DNA of 64,000 nucleotides from Brevibacterium sp. RIT 803 (GTDB taxonomy: Bacteria; Actinomycetota; Actinomycetes; Actinomycetales; Brevibacteriaceae), in assembly GCF_016892625.1 (NCBI RefSeq), contig NZ_JAFEMW010000003.1, positions 124,001-188,000 of the forward strand, written 5' to 3'. Shown here one piece after another: positions 36,532 to 44,517 of this stretch. Position 1 is the first letter of the stretch. Every line of letters begins with the position of its first letter. The position numbers were made by a program, and so were the translations under genes. The notes under the pieces are model-generated. The model saw only the letters and a program-made list of their open reading frames with translations, was not told the DNA's origin and did not search any database.

Positions 36532-37566
36532 TCACGCGCTCGGAGGCGTGTAGTCGAAGCCCATCTCGGTCGAGAGTTCTTCGATCATCTTCACTTGGCC
36601 GGGGTCGCCGAGGATCGACCATGCGGACTTCCGAGCGTGCTCGGCGAAGCTCTTCAGGTCGGCATCGTCGAATTCGACCACCTCGATGCCTTCGTCCGCC
36701 ATCTTTTTCCGGTAGGTTACCTCAGCATCTTTCGAGATATCGAAGCTGTTTTTGGTCATTGTCTTCCCAGCCTCCCTGAGAACATCCTGATCTGCTGGAG
36801 ACAGCGATTCGAATGTGGGGCGATTGATCAGTAGATGGGTCGCTTCGAACATGTTGTTGTACTGGTAGTAATGGGTGATGACATCCTTGAACTGCAAGTA
36901 GTTGACCAACGGATGTCCACCTGTCCAACCGTCTACAGCTCCCGTCTGTAGTCCCTGATAGACATCGGCGTATGCCATCGATACCGTGCCAAATCCCATC
37001 GATTTCGCATGCCCTGCGGAAATCGGTATCTCTGGCACCCTCAACATGACGTCCTTGTCGGCTCCCATCTCGGCCGGAGAGGACACGGGGCGGTTGGTCG
37101 CGATGCCTCCGAAACCTTCTGCGAACAGCCCAAGGAGTTCGATATCTTGAGCACGATGGATCTCCCTCAACTGCTGTCCGAGCAGCGAGTCGAGTGTGAA
37201 GTAGCGATACACGTCCGAGTAGTTCGTGAAGAGGTAAGGCAGAAACTGGATCTCAAGTCGATTGTCGAGGCTGGTCGGGGTCGAGATCAGTCCCATGTGC
37301 ATGGTTCCCTGCCCGAGCTCGTCATACATCAATGTGTAGTCACCGAGCTGGTTGTTCGGGTAGATCTCCATTCGAACTCGGCCTGACGTCCCTTCCTCGA
37401 CAGTCGTCGCCATCTTCTGCAATTCGGTAGTGTTCGGATGCTCGTCATTGTTTTGACCAGCTACGCGGAGAATGAGCGCACCATCATCGTCCGAGCTAGC
37501 GCATCCTCCAGTTGCCAGACCGAGTGCAATTGCACCGGCCGATGCGAGCAGTTGTCGACGTTTCAT
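36532..37566 (-). CDS. dctP: TRAP transporter substrate-binding lipoprotein DctP
   Basis: A 344-residue protein beginning KRRQLLASAGAIAL and a lipobox LATGGCA, so it is exported and anchored as a lipoprotein; a twin-arginine start RRQLL is also present. The remainder fits the DctP fold: HPNTTELQKMA, GRVRMEIYPNNQLGD, GFGGIATNRPVSSPAEM, LRVPEIPISAGHAKSMGF and YQGLQTGAVDGWTGGHPLV, the last with the conserved substrate-side region. It delivers the solute to DctQM. First gene of the transporter trio and just downstream of the flavin oxidase gene on the same strand. Confidence 0.93.
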   Translation of the reverse strand: MKRRQLLASAGAIALGLATGGCASSDDDGALILRVAGQNNDEHPNTTELQKMATTVEEGTSGRVRMEIYPNNQLGDYTLMYDELGQGTMHMGLISTPTSLDNRLEIQFLPYLFTNYSDVYRYFTLDSLLGQQLREIHRAQDIELLGLFAEGFGGIATNRPVSSPAEMGADKDVMLRVPEIPISAGHAKSMGFGTVSMAYADVYQGLQTGAVDGWTGGHPLVNYLQFKDVITHYYQYNNMFEATHLLINRPTFESLSPADQDVLREAGKTMTKNSFDISKDAEVTYRKKMADEGIEVVEFDDADLKSFAEHARKSAWSILGDPGQVKMIEELSTEMGFDYTPPSA

Positions 37567-37606
37567 CGGGGGTTCCTGCTCCTTCGAGCGTAGGAGAACA
37601 GCAAAA

Positions 37607-38737
37607 TCATGCTGAGAATCGGGCGGGAGAGAGATGCCCGATCGAGTGTGAAGTTGAACCTGACATGGCCAGGTCCTTTGCGATTTCGCCCATTACAGGG
37701 GCCATCTTGAATCCATGGCCGGAATAGCCGCCGAGAACGAAGACTTGACTGCTTCCGGGGACGGGTCCGACGAGCGCATGTTCATCGCTGGTGTAGGCAT
37801 CCATGTGGACGGACACCCGGGACGGGGTGGTCCGCAGTCCGGGGTGGCACCTTGCAACTTCTCTGTTGATTGCGTCGAGTTCGGCCAGGTCGACATCCCG
37901 GTGCAACTGCTCGGGGACGACGACGTCACCGAAGGTGTTCACACTGCCGATCTTCGTCATCGTTCCTTCCAACGAAGGAATACCGAATGTCTGAATTTCT
38001 CCTCCGACCCTCCCGAATGCCGGAAAGGCGTCCGGAGTGTACTCGTGGAGCCGATCTGACAGATACCAAGTCATCACTATCTTCTTCGACACCAAATGAG
38101 CGGAGAACTGAGGAAAGACGCGGGCAGTCCAGGGCCCCGCCGTGACGATCACTTTGTCGAATTCGTGGACTGCACCACCCGCAGTGATCTGGACGCCCGC
38201 AGGTATTTCGTCGATCGCTTCGACCTCCGTATGGTCATGGATCGTCGCGCCCAAGGCCGCCGCGCGCTCGGCCGCGGTGAGGACAGCCAGTTCTGGTCGG
38301 ATGACGCCTCCTTCACGATCGAGGACAGAGATCTCTCCGTCCTCGAGCCGATGCTGAGGATAACAAGCCATCGTTTCGGCGCGGTCAAGAATTACATGAT
38401 CGATCTCGAAGTCTTCTACCGAGCGAATGACGTTGGCAATGCGAGGGTCTTCTCGGGGACCGATCATCAAGGCGCCGTTGAGTGTGAGAAGGCTCTGCCC
38501 AGTCTCAGCTTCGAGCTCTCGCCACAATCGGCGAGAGGCCTTGAGCAGAGGGACATAATCGGCTCCCTCCATATAGGCGGTGCGAAACATCCGTGATTCG
38601 CCGCCCGCGGCCGACCGTTCGTGGGCAAGTCCATACTGTTCGAAACCAACTGCGTCGATGCCCGCCTTCGCCAACTGCCAGAGCGCCATGCTCCCCATTG
38701 AACCGATTCCGACGACCGCGACTCTAGGGCTACTCAT
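37607..38737 (-). CDS. FAD-dependent amine oxidase, monomeric sarcosine oxidase / SolA-like
   Basis: I use ATG 38737 (376 residues), which has AGGAGG upstream, over the open frame to 38827. Residues 5-30 are the FAD/Rossmann motif VAVVGIGSMGSMALWQLAKA, followed by AAGGESRMFRTAY, typical of monomeric sarcosine and N-methyltryptophan oxidases, and the C-terminal GGYSGHGFKMAPVMGEIAKD also matches. In the position where these enzymes hold the cysteine that binds FAD covalently, this protein reads VHMDAYTSDEH, so the cysteine appears to be replaced by His. It probably oxidises an imported secondary amine to an aldehyde or imine plus H2O2. It sits just upstream of the TRAP genes, with which it is presumably co-expressed. 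Confidence 0.85.
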   Translation of the reverse strand: MSSPRVAVVGIGSMGSMALWQLAKAGIDAVGFEQYGLAHERSAAGGESRMFRTAYMEGADYVPLLKASRRLWRELEAETGQSLLTLNGALMIGPREDPRIANVIRSVEDFEIDHVILDRAETMACYPQHRLEDGEISVLDREGGVIRPELAVLTAAERAAALGATIHDHTEVEAIDEIPAGVQITAGGAVHEFDKVIVTAGPWTARVFPQFSAHLVSKKIVMTWYLSDRLHEYTPDAFPAFGRVGGEIQTFGIPSLEGTMTKIGSVNTFGDVVVPEQLHRDVDLAELDAINREVARCHPGLRTTPSRVSVHMDAYTSDEHALVGPVPGSSQVFVLGGYSGHGFKMAPVMGEIAKDLAMSGSTSHSIGHLSPARFSA

Positions 38738-39110
38738 TCTTCTGTTCCTCCTGTGGGCCACAAGCTCGTGTGCCTCGTCTTCGATGGCACCTTCACTCAT
38801 CGAAGCAGAAAGAATCCTTGACGTCATCAGTCAGTCGTCAAAACCTGGTCGCACCGAATTCGACAATTGTTGTAATTGCGTGCCAGGTGCTCCGCAATCT
38901 AGACCGTTTAAGCAGTATGTGATGAATTGCCAGTCGACACCGAGCCTCCCGAAAACGCTACCGTCATATCAATAGGATTGGTCGTCCTCGCCTCGAACAT
39001 CAGTGCTCTGCCCATCGACTCCCCCAATTTCGACCAGTTTGATCATTCACTACTCGCGCAGAAAGACACGGTGAAACTCGGCAAGGAGCTGCTGGCTAGT
39101 CTCAAATCGT
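38738..39110. other. Gap without a supported gene
   Basis: Lies between the flavin oxidase start and the hairpin ending the second TagGH unit. It is less GC-rich than its surroundings. The minus strand near 38800-38830 has TTGACG-like sequence that could belong to the oxidase promoter. Around 38870 is an AT-rich stretch with CAATTG that could be an operator, but no partner site is obvious. A short open frame (38927-39124) runs into the terminator and has no recognisable product. Confidence 0.5.
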
Positions 39111-39168
39111 GCTGTGAATGCTGATAGGTGCCTGGTCAAACGACCGGGCACCTATCAGCATTCACAGC
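39111..39168 (-). terminator. Very long hairpin behind the second TagH-like gene
   Basis: The arms 39111-39132 and 39147-39168 are perfect complements for 22 bp; inside, T/G and GGTC/GACC extend the pairing to a total of 27 bp around an AAAC loop. It begins four bases beyond the stop codon of the TagH-like gene. A run of T is not clear on either side, so it may act as a terminator, an mRNA stabiliser, or both. Confidence 0.7.
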
Positions 39169-39172
39169 AGGG

Positions 39173-39988
39173 TCAGTCCTTCTGCGCCTTTGTGAAGGCC
39201 TGATATTCCTTGATGACGTCCGCCGCCGGACCGTCGGAACGCAGGACACCCTGCTCGATCCACAGCGCACGGTTGCACGTGTCCTTGATCGTGCGCATCG
39301 AGTGCGAGACGAGGAAGACCGTACCGGCGTTCTCTCTGATCGCACGGATTCGGCCCTCGGACCGGTCACGGAACTTCTTGTCACCGACGTTGAGTGCCTC
39401 ATCGACGATGAGGATCTCGTGCTGGACCGAAGTCGCGATGGCGAACTTCAGTCTCTGGGACATGCCCGAGGAATAGGTGCGCATCGGCAGATCGATGAAA
39501 TCGCTCAGTCCGGTGAACTCGACGATATCGTCGAACTTCTCCTCCACCTCGGGGCGGGTCAGCCCCAGTGCCAGGGAACCGAGAACAATATTGCGCGCAC
39601 CAGAGAGATCAGGAATCAACGCTGCGCCGACGCCGAGGAGGTTCGGCCTCGAGGTCGCGTAGATCGCGCCTTCCGAGGTGGGCGTCAGTCCCGTGATGGA
39701 ACGCATCAGCGTGGACTTGCCGGAACCGTTGGAACCAATGACACCGATGGATTCGTTCTTGTGGGCGACGAAGCTGACGCCCTTAAGGGCATGGACCTCG
39801 CGAAGTCCGCGCCGCTTTGTCATCACGTCTTTGCTGCCGAGCTTGAGCTTCTTACCCGTCGCCAAGGTCTTGTAGCGGACGTGAACGTCGTCGCAGACCA
39901 CAACGGGCGGATGGTTCTTCGTCACGTCGGGAAGACTGCCGGTGTCGTAGACAACGTCATTGGATTCGAGATCGTCATTGTCACTCAT
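39173..39988 (-). CDS. tagH: ABC transporter ATPase, TagH-like (second copy)
   Basis: A 271-residue ATPase starting at ATG 39988 (product MSDNDDL), which overlaps the permease stop by eight bases. Motifs are Walker A GSNGSGKST, signature YSSGMSQRLKF, Walker B ILIVDEALNVGD and switch FLVSHSMRT. It contains the block VRYKTLATGKKLKLGSKD typical of teichoic-acid exporters before the nucleotide-binding core. Unlike the copy at 13178 it lacks a long C-terminal tail, ending at the core plus a short helix. With the permease at 39981 it should export a lipid-linked polymer, either a second substrate or the same one. Confidence 0.92.
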   Translation of the reverse strand: MSDNDDLESNDVVYDTGSLPDVTKNHPPVVVCDDVHVRYKTLATGKKLKLGSKDVMTKRRGLREVHALKGVSFVAHKNESIGVIGSNGSGKSTLMRSITGLTPTSEGAIYATSRPNLLGVGAALIPDLSGARNIVLGSLALGLTRPEVEEKFDDIVEFTGLSDFIDLPMRTYSSGMSQRLKFAIATSVQHEILIVDEALNVGDKKFRDRSEGRIRAIRENAGTVFLVSHSMRTIKDTCNRALWIEQGVLRSDGPAADVIKEYQAFTKAQKD

Positions 39989-40838
39989 CGCGACCGAACC
40001 TCTCCTCGGCCTGCCAGAAGAAGACGAAGCCGATGATGAAGATGCCGAAGGCCCAGATGGCCAGGTGCCAGAAATAGTCGTAGGGGATGACGCCATCCTT
40101 CATGAGGATTCCACGAGCAATAGCCAACACGTTGTTCAACGGCTGCCAATCGGCGTAGGGCTGCAGAGCGGGGTTGATCTTCTCAACCATGACCTTGAGG
40201 TCGAAGAAGACACCGGAGGTGTAGAAGATCATCCGCGAAATGAAGGGAGTGACCTGAGAGAGGTCACGGAAATGGACAGTAGCGCGGGCGAAGATGAAGG
40301 CCACGCCCTGGTTGAAGATCCAGAACAGGATGACGAGTGGGATGAAAAGGAACCAGTCCCAGCTGGGCCTCGCCCCCCACAGCATGACAAGGAGTGCCAT
40401 GAAGATGAAGGTGGGGATGAAGTTCAGCAGGTTCTGAAACACCGTGGCAATGGGCAGAACGATGCGCGGGAACGGCAGAGACTGCACAAGGGATGCGTTC
40501 GAGATGATCGACTTCGCACCGCCGTTCATCGAGGTGTTGAAGAACTCGAGGACGAAGACGCCGATGATGACGAAGGGAGCGAAGTCCGGAGGACGCGCGG
40601 TGGCGCCCTGCATGATGAAGCCGAAGACCGTGCCGTAGATGAGCGCGGAGAATGCGGGTCGCAGAAGCACCCAGAGCATTCCGAGGCGGTTGCGTTCGTT
40701 CTCACTCTGCATCCGGTACTTGGCGAGAGTGTAGGTGAAGTCGCTGCGAGTGATCAGCTGCTTGATGTACTGAGGCAGTGACGGCCGACCGCCGACTCTT
40801 TCGAGCCCATGCTCCTCAGCTAGCTTAGCCATATCCAT
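39981..40838 (-). CDS. tagG: ABC transporter permease, TagG-like (second copy)
   Basis: A 285-residue ABC-2-type permease with six membrane segments, the family start (QYIKQLITRSDFTYTLAKYRMQ, a cytoplasmic amphipathic region) and the C-terminal GFVFFWQAEERFGRDE. It partners the ATPase gene that follows with an eight-base overlap. Compared with the permease at 14475 the two share the plan but differ in sequence throughout, so this is an old duplication or a separately acquired exporter. The unit has no neighbouring transferases of its own and presumably serves polymer made elsewhere in the locus. Confidence 0.92.
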   Translation of the reverse strand: MDMAKLAEEHGLERVGGRPSLPQYIKQLITRSDFTYTLAKYRMQSENERNRLGMLWVLLRPAFSALIYGTVFGFIMQGATARPPDFAPFVIIGVFVLEFFNTSMNGGAKSIISNASLVQSLPFPRIVLPIATVFQNLLNFIPTFIFMALLVMLWGARPSWDWFLFIPLVILFWIFNQGVAFIFARATVHFRDLSQVTPFISRMIFYTSGVFFDLKVMVEKINPALQPYADWQPLNNVLAIARGILMKDGVIPYDYFWHLAIWAFGIFIIGFVFFWQAEERFGRDE

Positions 40839-40907
40839 GTACAGAAGTTTCTCTCGTCGGCGACTGGGGCGAACACAGGAAGTCTACGTGATGAGGGTGG
40901 CCGATTC

Positions 40908-42140
40908 TCACAGTCGACTATGAGCCTTGAAGTCGAAATCAGGGTCGTCGATCTGGGCCCGAGTCGGAATGTTATTACCTGCCAGTATTCGACGGGCGGC
41001 TGCCTGCATGGGCGGCCAGTTGAGAGTCTCGACACCGACGAGCCGTGCATCTGGGCCAGATCCATCGAAGTGGAAGACCTGGAATTTCTTGCCGCTCGGA
41101 TCGTGTCTGATGATCGCTTCGGTAGCATCGGTGCTGGTCAGGCCTGCAGTGAAGACCTTTTCCGGGCCTTGGAAACTCCAGTGCCACGGGATATCAGACC
41201 AGGGTTCGGCTTTGCCGGCCACGTCGGTACTCAGCAGTTCGGCGAGGTATTTGCCGTGGCTTTCGGCCACCGGTTCGCAAGCCCAGGGATGGTCAAGGGC
41301 GAAGGTACCGTCGGTGATCTGCGCGCAATCACCTGCCGCCCAGACGCCTGGGTGAGATGTTGCCAATTTCTCATTCACCTCCCACGCCTCGGCGGGTCGG
41401 AGGCCATCGATGGGAATGAGGGCTGGGCGGGCTCCGACACTGGTGACGAACAGGTTGTGAATGTCTGCCGGGATCTCGTCCGGGCTGCTGGTGTGGGCAA
41501 TGAACGTCACGCCGGCTTCTTTGTGCTTCTCAAACAGTGCCTTGCGCACTGGTGCAGATAGTTGCTTTCGCAGGGGTTCGTCGCCGCGCAGGTAGACGGT
41601 GGCTTCATGTCCAGCGGCGACCGCCGAGGTCGCCACTTCCATGCCCAGGTACCCGGAGCCCAGGACGCCGACGTTGAGCGGGGCACCAGATTCGGCGACG
41701 AACTCACGGATCCATTCGGCCTCGGCCAGGTTGTACACGGGCAGGGCATCCGGGTAGCCGGGGATCTCCGGCCGGTTCGCCTCCATGCCCGTGGCGAGGA
41801 TGCAGTGGGTGAAGTCCAGAGTCTCCCCCGACGCCAAGTGGACGGTGCCTGCTACTGGGGTACCGCCGGTGGGACCGGCCTGCTGGGACTGGGCCGCCGC
41901 CTCGGCGAGCGTGATCTCTGTGGCCTTGTCACGAACGAAGGTGATGAACTCACCAGCTTCCAGGTGGAAGGGCAGGTGGTACCGGGAGTCGTCGAAGAGG
42001 TGCTTCGACAGGGGCGGCCGTTCGCTGGTCTCCCCCGCGGCCGGGTCGACGAGCGTGACCGCCCGACCGCGTTCGCTGAGCTCCCGGGCGGCGGTGGTTC
42101 CGGCTAGCCCTGCACCGATGATGACGATCCTCTTTGCCAT
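40908..42140 (-). CDS. FAD/NAD(P)-dependent oxidoreductase (ferredoxin/rubredoxin reductase-like)
   Basis: A 410-residue flavoprotein: FAD motif IVIIGAGLAGTTAARELSERG at the N-terminus, SERPPLSKHL, ILATGMEANRP, the NAD(P)-binding GVLGSGYLGMEVATSAVAAG near residue 150, and the second FAD site VWAAGDCAQI near 280. The C-terminal 90 residues form the interface or reductase domain. The closest known types are ferredoxin/putidaredoxin reductases. An electron-transfer partner gene is not adjacent. ATG 42140 is the only sensible start. Confidence 0.88.
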   Translation of the reverse strand: MAKRIVIIGAGLAGTTAARELSERGRAVTLVDPAAGETSERPPLSKHLFDDSRYHLPFHLEAGEFITFVRDKATEITLAEAAAQSQQAGPTGGTPVAGTVHLASGETLDFTHCILATGMEANRPEIPGYPDALPVYNLAEAEWIREFVAESGAPLNVGVLGSGYLGMEVATSAVAAGHEATVYLRGDEPLRKQLSAPVRKALFEKHKEAGVTFIAHTSSPDEIPADIHNLFVTSVGARPALIPIDGLRPAEAWEVNEKLATSHPGVWAAGDCAQITDGTFALDHPWACEPVAESHGKYLAELLSTDVAGKAEPWSDIPWHWSFQGPEKVFTAGLTSTDATEAIIRHDPSGKKFQVFHFDGSGPDARLVGVETLNWPPMQAAARRILAGNNIPTRAQIDDPDFDFKAHSRL

Positions 42141-42213
42141 GTCTCCATGCTAGACCGCAAGCAACGAAGTGTGGTGTGAGATGAGACGCTGCAGTGTTCA
42201 ACACGGCCTGGGC

Positions 42214-43005
42214 TCAGAGTTCTGTGGTGCTGCTGCCTCCCCCGGTGCGCTGTCCCGTGACCTTGGCCTTGACGATCTGGGCCAAGCCCGCGACCTTGCC
42301 GCCCTTGAGACCCCAGTGCTGTGCGGATTCTCCGGTGACCTTGATGAGCCCGAGGTCCGGGTCATTGAGTCCGCCTTCGAACCAGGTGGCAGCTTCCTTG
42401 TTCCACAGCTTTGCGAGCTTGGCCTGATCATCGACGAAGTCGACCCGACCGGCCACCGAGAGCCAGTTGCCCGCCTCGGAGACGGCGATATTGACATGCT
42501 GATTCTGCAGCAGTGCCGTTGCTTGGTCGCCCTGCAGACCGATGAAGAACCACACGTCACCGTCGTCGGTGACCTCTTGGGGCACCATCGGGTGGGCGAG
42601 CAGCTTGCCGTCGTCGAGGGCGGTCGTGAGCATCACATAGCCGCTGTCGCGGAGGATCTTCACGACGTCCTTCTGCTCGAGGGACCCGGTGTCAGCCCCA
42701 CCTGCTGTATGCGTCGTGTTGCCCGTTGCTGCTGGGCTCGCGTCGGAGTCTTTCTCAGCAGCCTTCACAGCGCTTTCATCGACGGCCGTATGTGAGCCGT
42801 CGGGGTTGCGGTGGAGAGTCACACCGATGTCAGCGGCCGTGTCCTGGGCACGGTCTTCGACGTTCTCTTCGGTGTAGCCGACCTGCGTGTGCGATTCGAC
42901 GTCGGAGGTGCCGCCAAGTGGCTCAGTCGCCTCGTCGAGCTTCGCTGCGGCATCGCGTGCCTTCTTCTCGCCGGTGGATTCGTTGCTTATGTCTCTGTTG
43001 CTCAT
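42214..43005 (-). CDS. PNPOx-like FMN-binding general stress protein
   Basis: Start ATG 43005 (product MSNRDISNE) has AAGGGA six bases upstream; 263 residues. The first 110 residues are acidic, low-complexity and Ala/Glu/Asp-rich. Residues 110-240 form a split-barrel FMN-binding domain (YVMLTTALDDGKLLAHPMVP, VWFFIGLQGDQATALLQNQ, NWLSVAGRVDFVDDQAKLAKLWN), the general-stress pyridoxamine-5-phosphate-oxidase-like family (YaaX/GSP26-type). The molecular substrate of this family is not known to me. It follows the flavin oxidoreductase on the same strand with a 73-base gap. Confidence 0.85.
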   Translation of the reverse strand: MSNRDISNESTGEKKARDAAAKLDEATEPLGGTSDVESHTQVGYTEENVEDRAQDTAADIGVTLHRNPDGSHTAVDESAVKAAEKDSDASPAATGNTTHTAGGADTGSLEQKDVVKILRDSGYVMLTTALDDGKLLAHPMVPQEVTDDGDVWFFIGLQGDQATALLQNQHVNIAVSEAGNWLSVAGRVDFVDDQAKLAKLWNKEAATWFEGGLNDPDLGLIKVTGESAQHWGLKGGKVAGLAQIVKAKVTGQRTGGGSSTTEL

Positions 43006-43229
43006 CAACATTCCCTTCACAGACGATTCTTGCCCCAAGTCTCACACGGGGCCGCGAACAACAGAAGAGGGCGCAGAGAAGTTTCCAGGTTTGTCAGGCA
43101 ACCATCAGACACTGATTCACTCGAGGTCAGATACGTGGCCACGTGTCAATCGGATGAGGTGCTGTGCTCGACGAGGCTGTCGACGGTCGCGGGATGCACG
43201 GCGAATGTGCTCATGCCTAGACTGTGAGC

Positions 43230-43556
43230 ATGGATGAAGAATCAGTCTCCGTGACAGAGATCCCCGAAGGCGCTGCCATCATCGACGTTCGTGAGGACGA
43301 CGAATGGGAGGCCGGACACATCGAGGGCGCACTGCACGTGCCACTGGGCGAACTGCCCACCCGACTCGACGATCTCCCCCTCGATGACGACATGTACGTC
43401 ATCTGCCGCACCGGCGGACGCTCCCACCGCGCAGTCGCCTGGCTGAGCAACAACGGCTTCGACGCCTATAACGTCGCCGGCGGCATGGGTTCTTGGAACC
43501 TCGACCACGGCAAGCCGATCGTGTCGGAAAACGGCGAGGAGCCCTGGGTGAAGTAG
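43230..43556 (+). CDS. Rhodanese-like domain protein
   Basis: A 108-residue single rhodanese domain: IIDVREDDEWEAGHIEGALH, VPLGELP and the active-site loop VICRTGGRSHRA with the catalytic Cys near residue 68. It likely carries sulfur or senses arsenate/cyanide-type compounds; the function is not fixed by sequence. TAGACT at 43218-43223 ends seven bases before ATG 43230, a spacing typical of a leaderless transcript, and no ribosome site is seen; a GTG two codons earlier is the alternative start. Confidence 0.9.
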   Translation: MDEESVSVTEIPEGAAIIDVREDDEWEAGHIEGALHVPLGELPTRLDDLPLDDDMYVICRTGGRSHRAVAWLSNNGFDAYNVAGGMGSWNLDHGKPIVSENGEEPWVK

Positions 43557-43583
43557 AGGTCCCTCGGCAGAGGAGCGCCTCAA

Positions 43584-43925
43584 CTATCCGGCGACGAACT
43601 CCTGGATGATCTCCGGAGATGCGTGAATGCACAACATCTGCAGGTTGCCGCCTCCGAAACTGCGGAAACGGTGAACAGTCTCCGCCGCAACGGTGACGAT
43701 ATCTCCTGCATGAGCCTCAAAACTCTCACTGTCAGCCTCGATACGTGCCTCGCCAGCCAGTACCACCCATGTCTCCGTGTACGGATGCCGGTGCAGATCG
43801 GGACCCTTCCCCGCTGGCACGTCGACCCAGAAGAAGGAGACATCGGCCCCATGCTCTGCGCCGATGAATTTCGCTGTCGCTGACCCGGGCAACAGCGTCT
43901 GATTGCGGTCGGTGATCGTGATCAT
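43584..43925 (-). CDS. Cupin-domain protein
   Basis: A 113-residue single cupin: GADVSFFWVDVPAGKGPDLHRHPYTETWVVLAG supplies motif 1 with the metal-binding histidines (HRHPYTE), and VTVAAETVHRFRSFG is motif 2 with the last His. It is a small beta-barrel, perhaps a dioxygenase or sugar isomerase, but the function is not assignable. Its ATG is overlapped (ATGA) by the preceding DUF4287 gene, so they are co-translated. Confidence 0.88.
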   Translation of the reverse strand: MITITDRNQTLLPGSATAKFIGAEHGADVSFFWVDVPAGKGPDLHRHPYTETWVVLAGEARIEADSESFEAHAGDIVTVAAETVHRFRSFGGGNLQMLCIHASPEIIQEFVAG

Positions 43926-44212
43926 GCCGGTCTGCTCGCTTTGCCATCGAGCCAGAGGGTGTCCGACTCGTCGCTATGGACCCCCTCTGTGCCGACATGC
44001 TTACTGCCGATCTGCGGCCCCTTCTTGATGACGTGGACCAACGCCATGCCATGTCCGCGGCCGAGCCCGTAGTCAGTCTTGAGCCAATCGAGGATTGCCC
44101 CGGCCTTCACCGCAGGATCGTCATAGCCGTGAGTCTTGGCGATGTCGATGAGTTCGCGCGGAGTCAGCCCCGTCTTGTCTTCGATGGTGTCGAGATAGGC
44201 CTGGAAAGACAT
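43922..44212 (-). CDS. DUF4287 domain protein
   Basis: A 96-residue protein matching DUF4287: TGLTPRELIDIAKTHGY, AILDWLKTDYGLGRGHGMALVHVIKKG. The length is standard for the family, which is common in actinobacteria and of unknown function. No membrane segment. It heads a two-gene unit with the cupin gene, divergent from the phosphoglucomutase gene. Confidence 0.88.
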   Translation of the reverse strand: MSFQAYLDTIEDKTGLTPRELIDIAKTHGYDDPAVKAGAILDWLKTDYGLGRGHGMALVHVIKKGPQIGSKHVGTEGVHSDESDTLWLDGKASRPA

Positions 44213-44517
44213 GTCATTGTCCTTTTATCGTCGCAGCGCCGGGCTCCAATGCTCGGCATGCGTGTGTCTGAATAGTACGGCCAGGCGGTAGTCCCAGTCC
44301 ATGGACGCGAATTTGAAGGCCTACTTCGTCGGATCCGGGATCTCATCGGGACGATACTTCGGCACGGTGATGAGCCTCGGCGAGGGAACGGGCTGTTGCA
44401 GAAGGGCCGGGCAGGTCGCCGGCGAATTTCAGGCGGCGTTGGACCCTCACCGTCCACGATGCAAGAACCCCGTGGACACAACTGTGCGAGGCGGTGGGAG
44501 TTTGGCACAGTAGTTCT
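44213..44517. other. Divergent gap between DUF4287 and phosphoglucomutase genes
   Basis: No gene is supported. The only curiosity is a short plus-strand reading near 44304-44345, NLKAYFVGSGISS, which resembles the N-terminal FAD motif of oleate hydratases but stops matching after about 15 codons. The remainder looks like the promoter region of both neighbours. Confidence 0.45.

Noticed and set aside
38927-39124. Short plus-strand open frame
   Set aside because: It ends inside a strong hairpin, has no ribosome site and no recognisable product; at best a decayed gene end.
2096-40838. Idea that the locus is a defence or toxin-delivery island
   Set aside because: Nearly all non-metabolic genes belong to wall glycan synthesis, export or modification; no nuclease, toxin or secretion motifs were found.
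44301-44513. Plus-strand open frame of 70 codons upstream of pgm
   Set aside because: Only about 15 codons resemble a known motif; the remainder is not protein-like.
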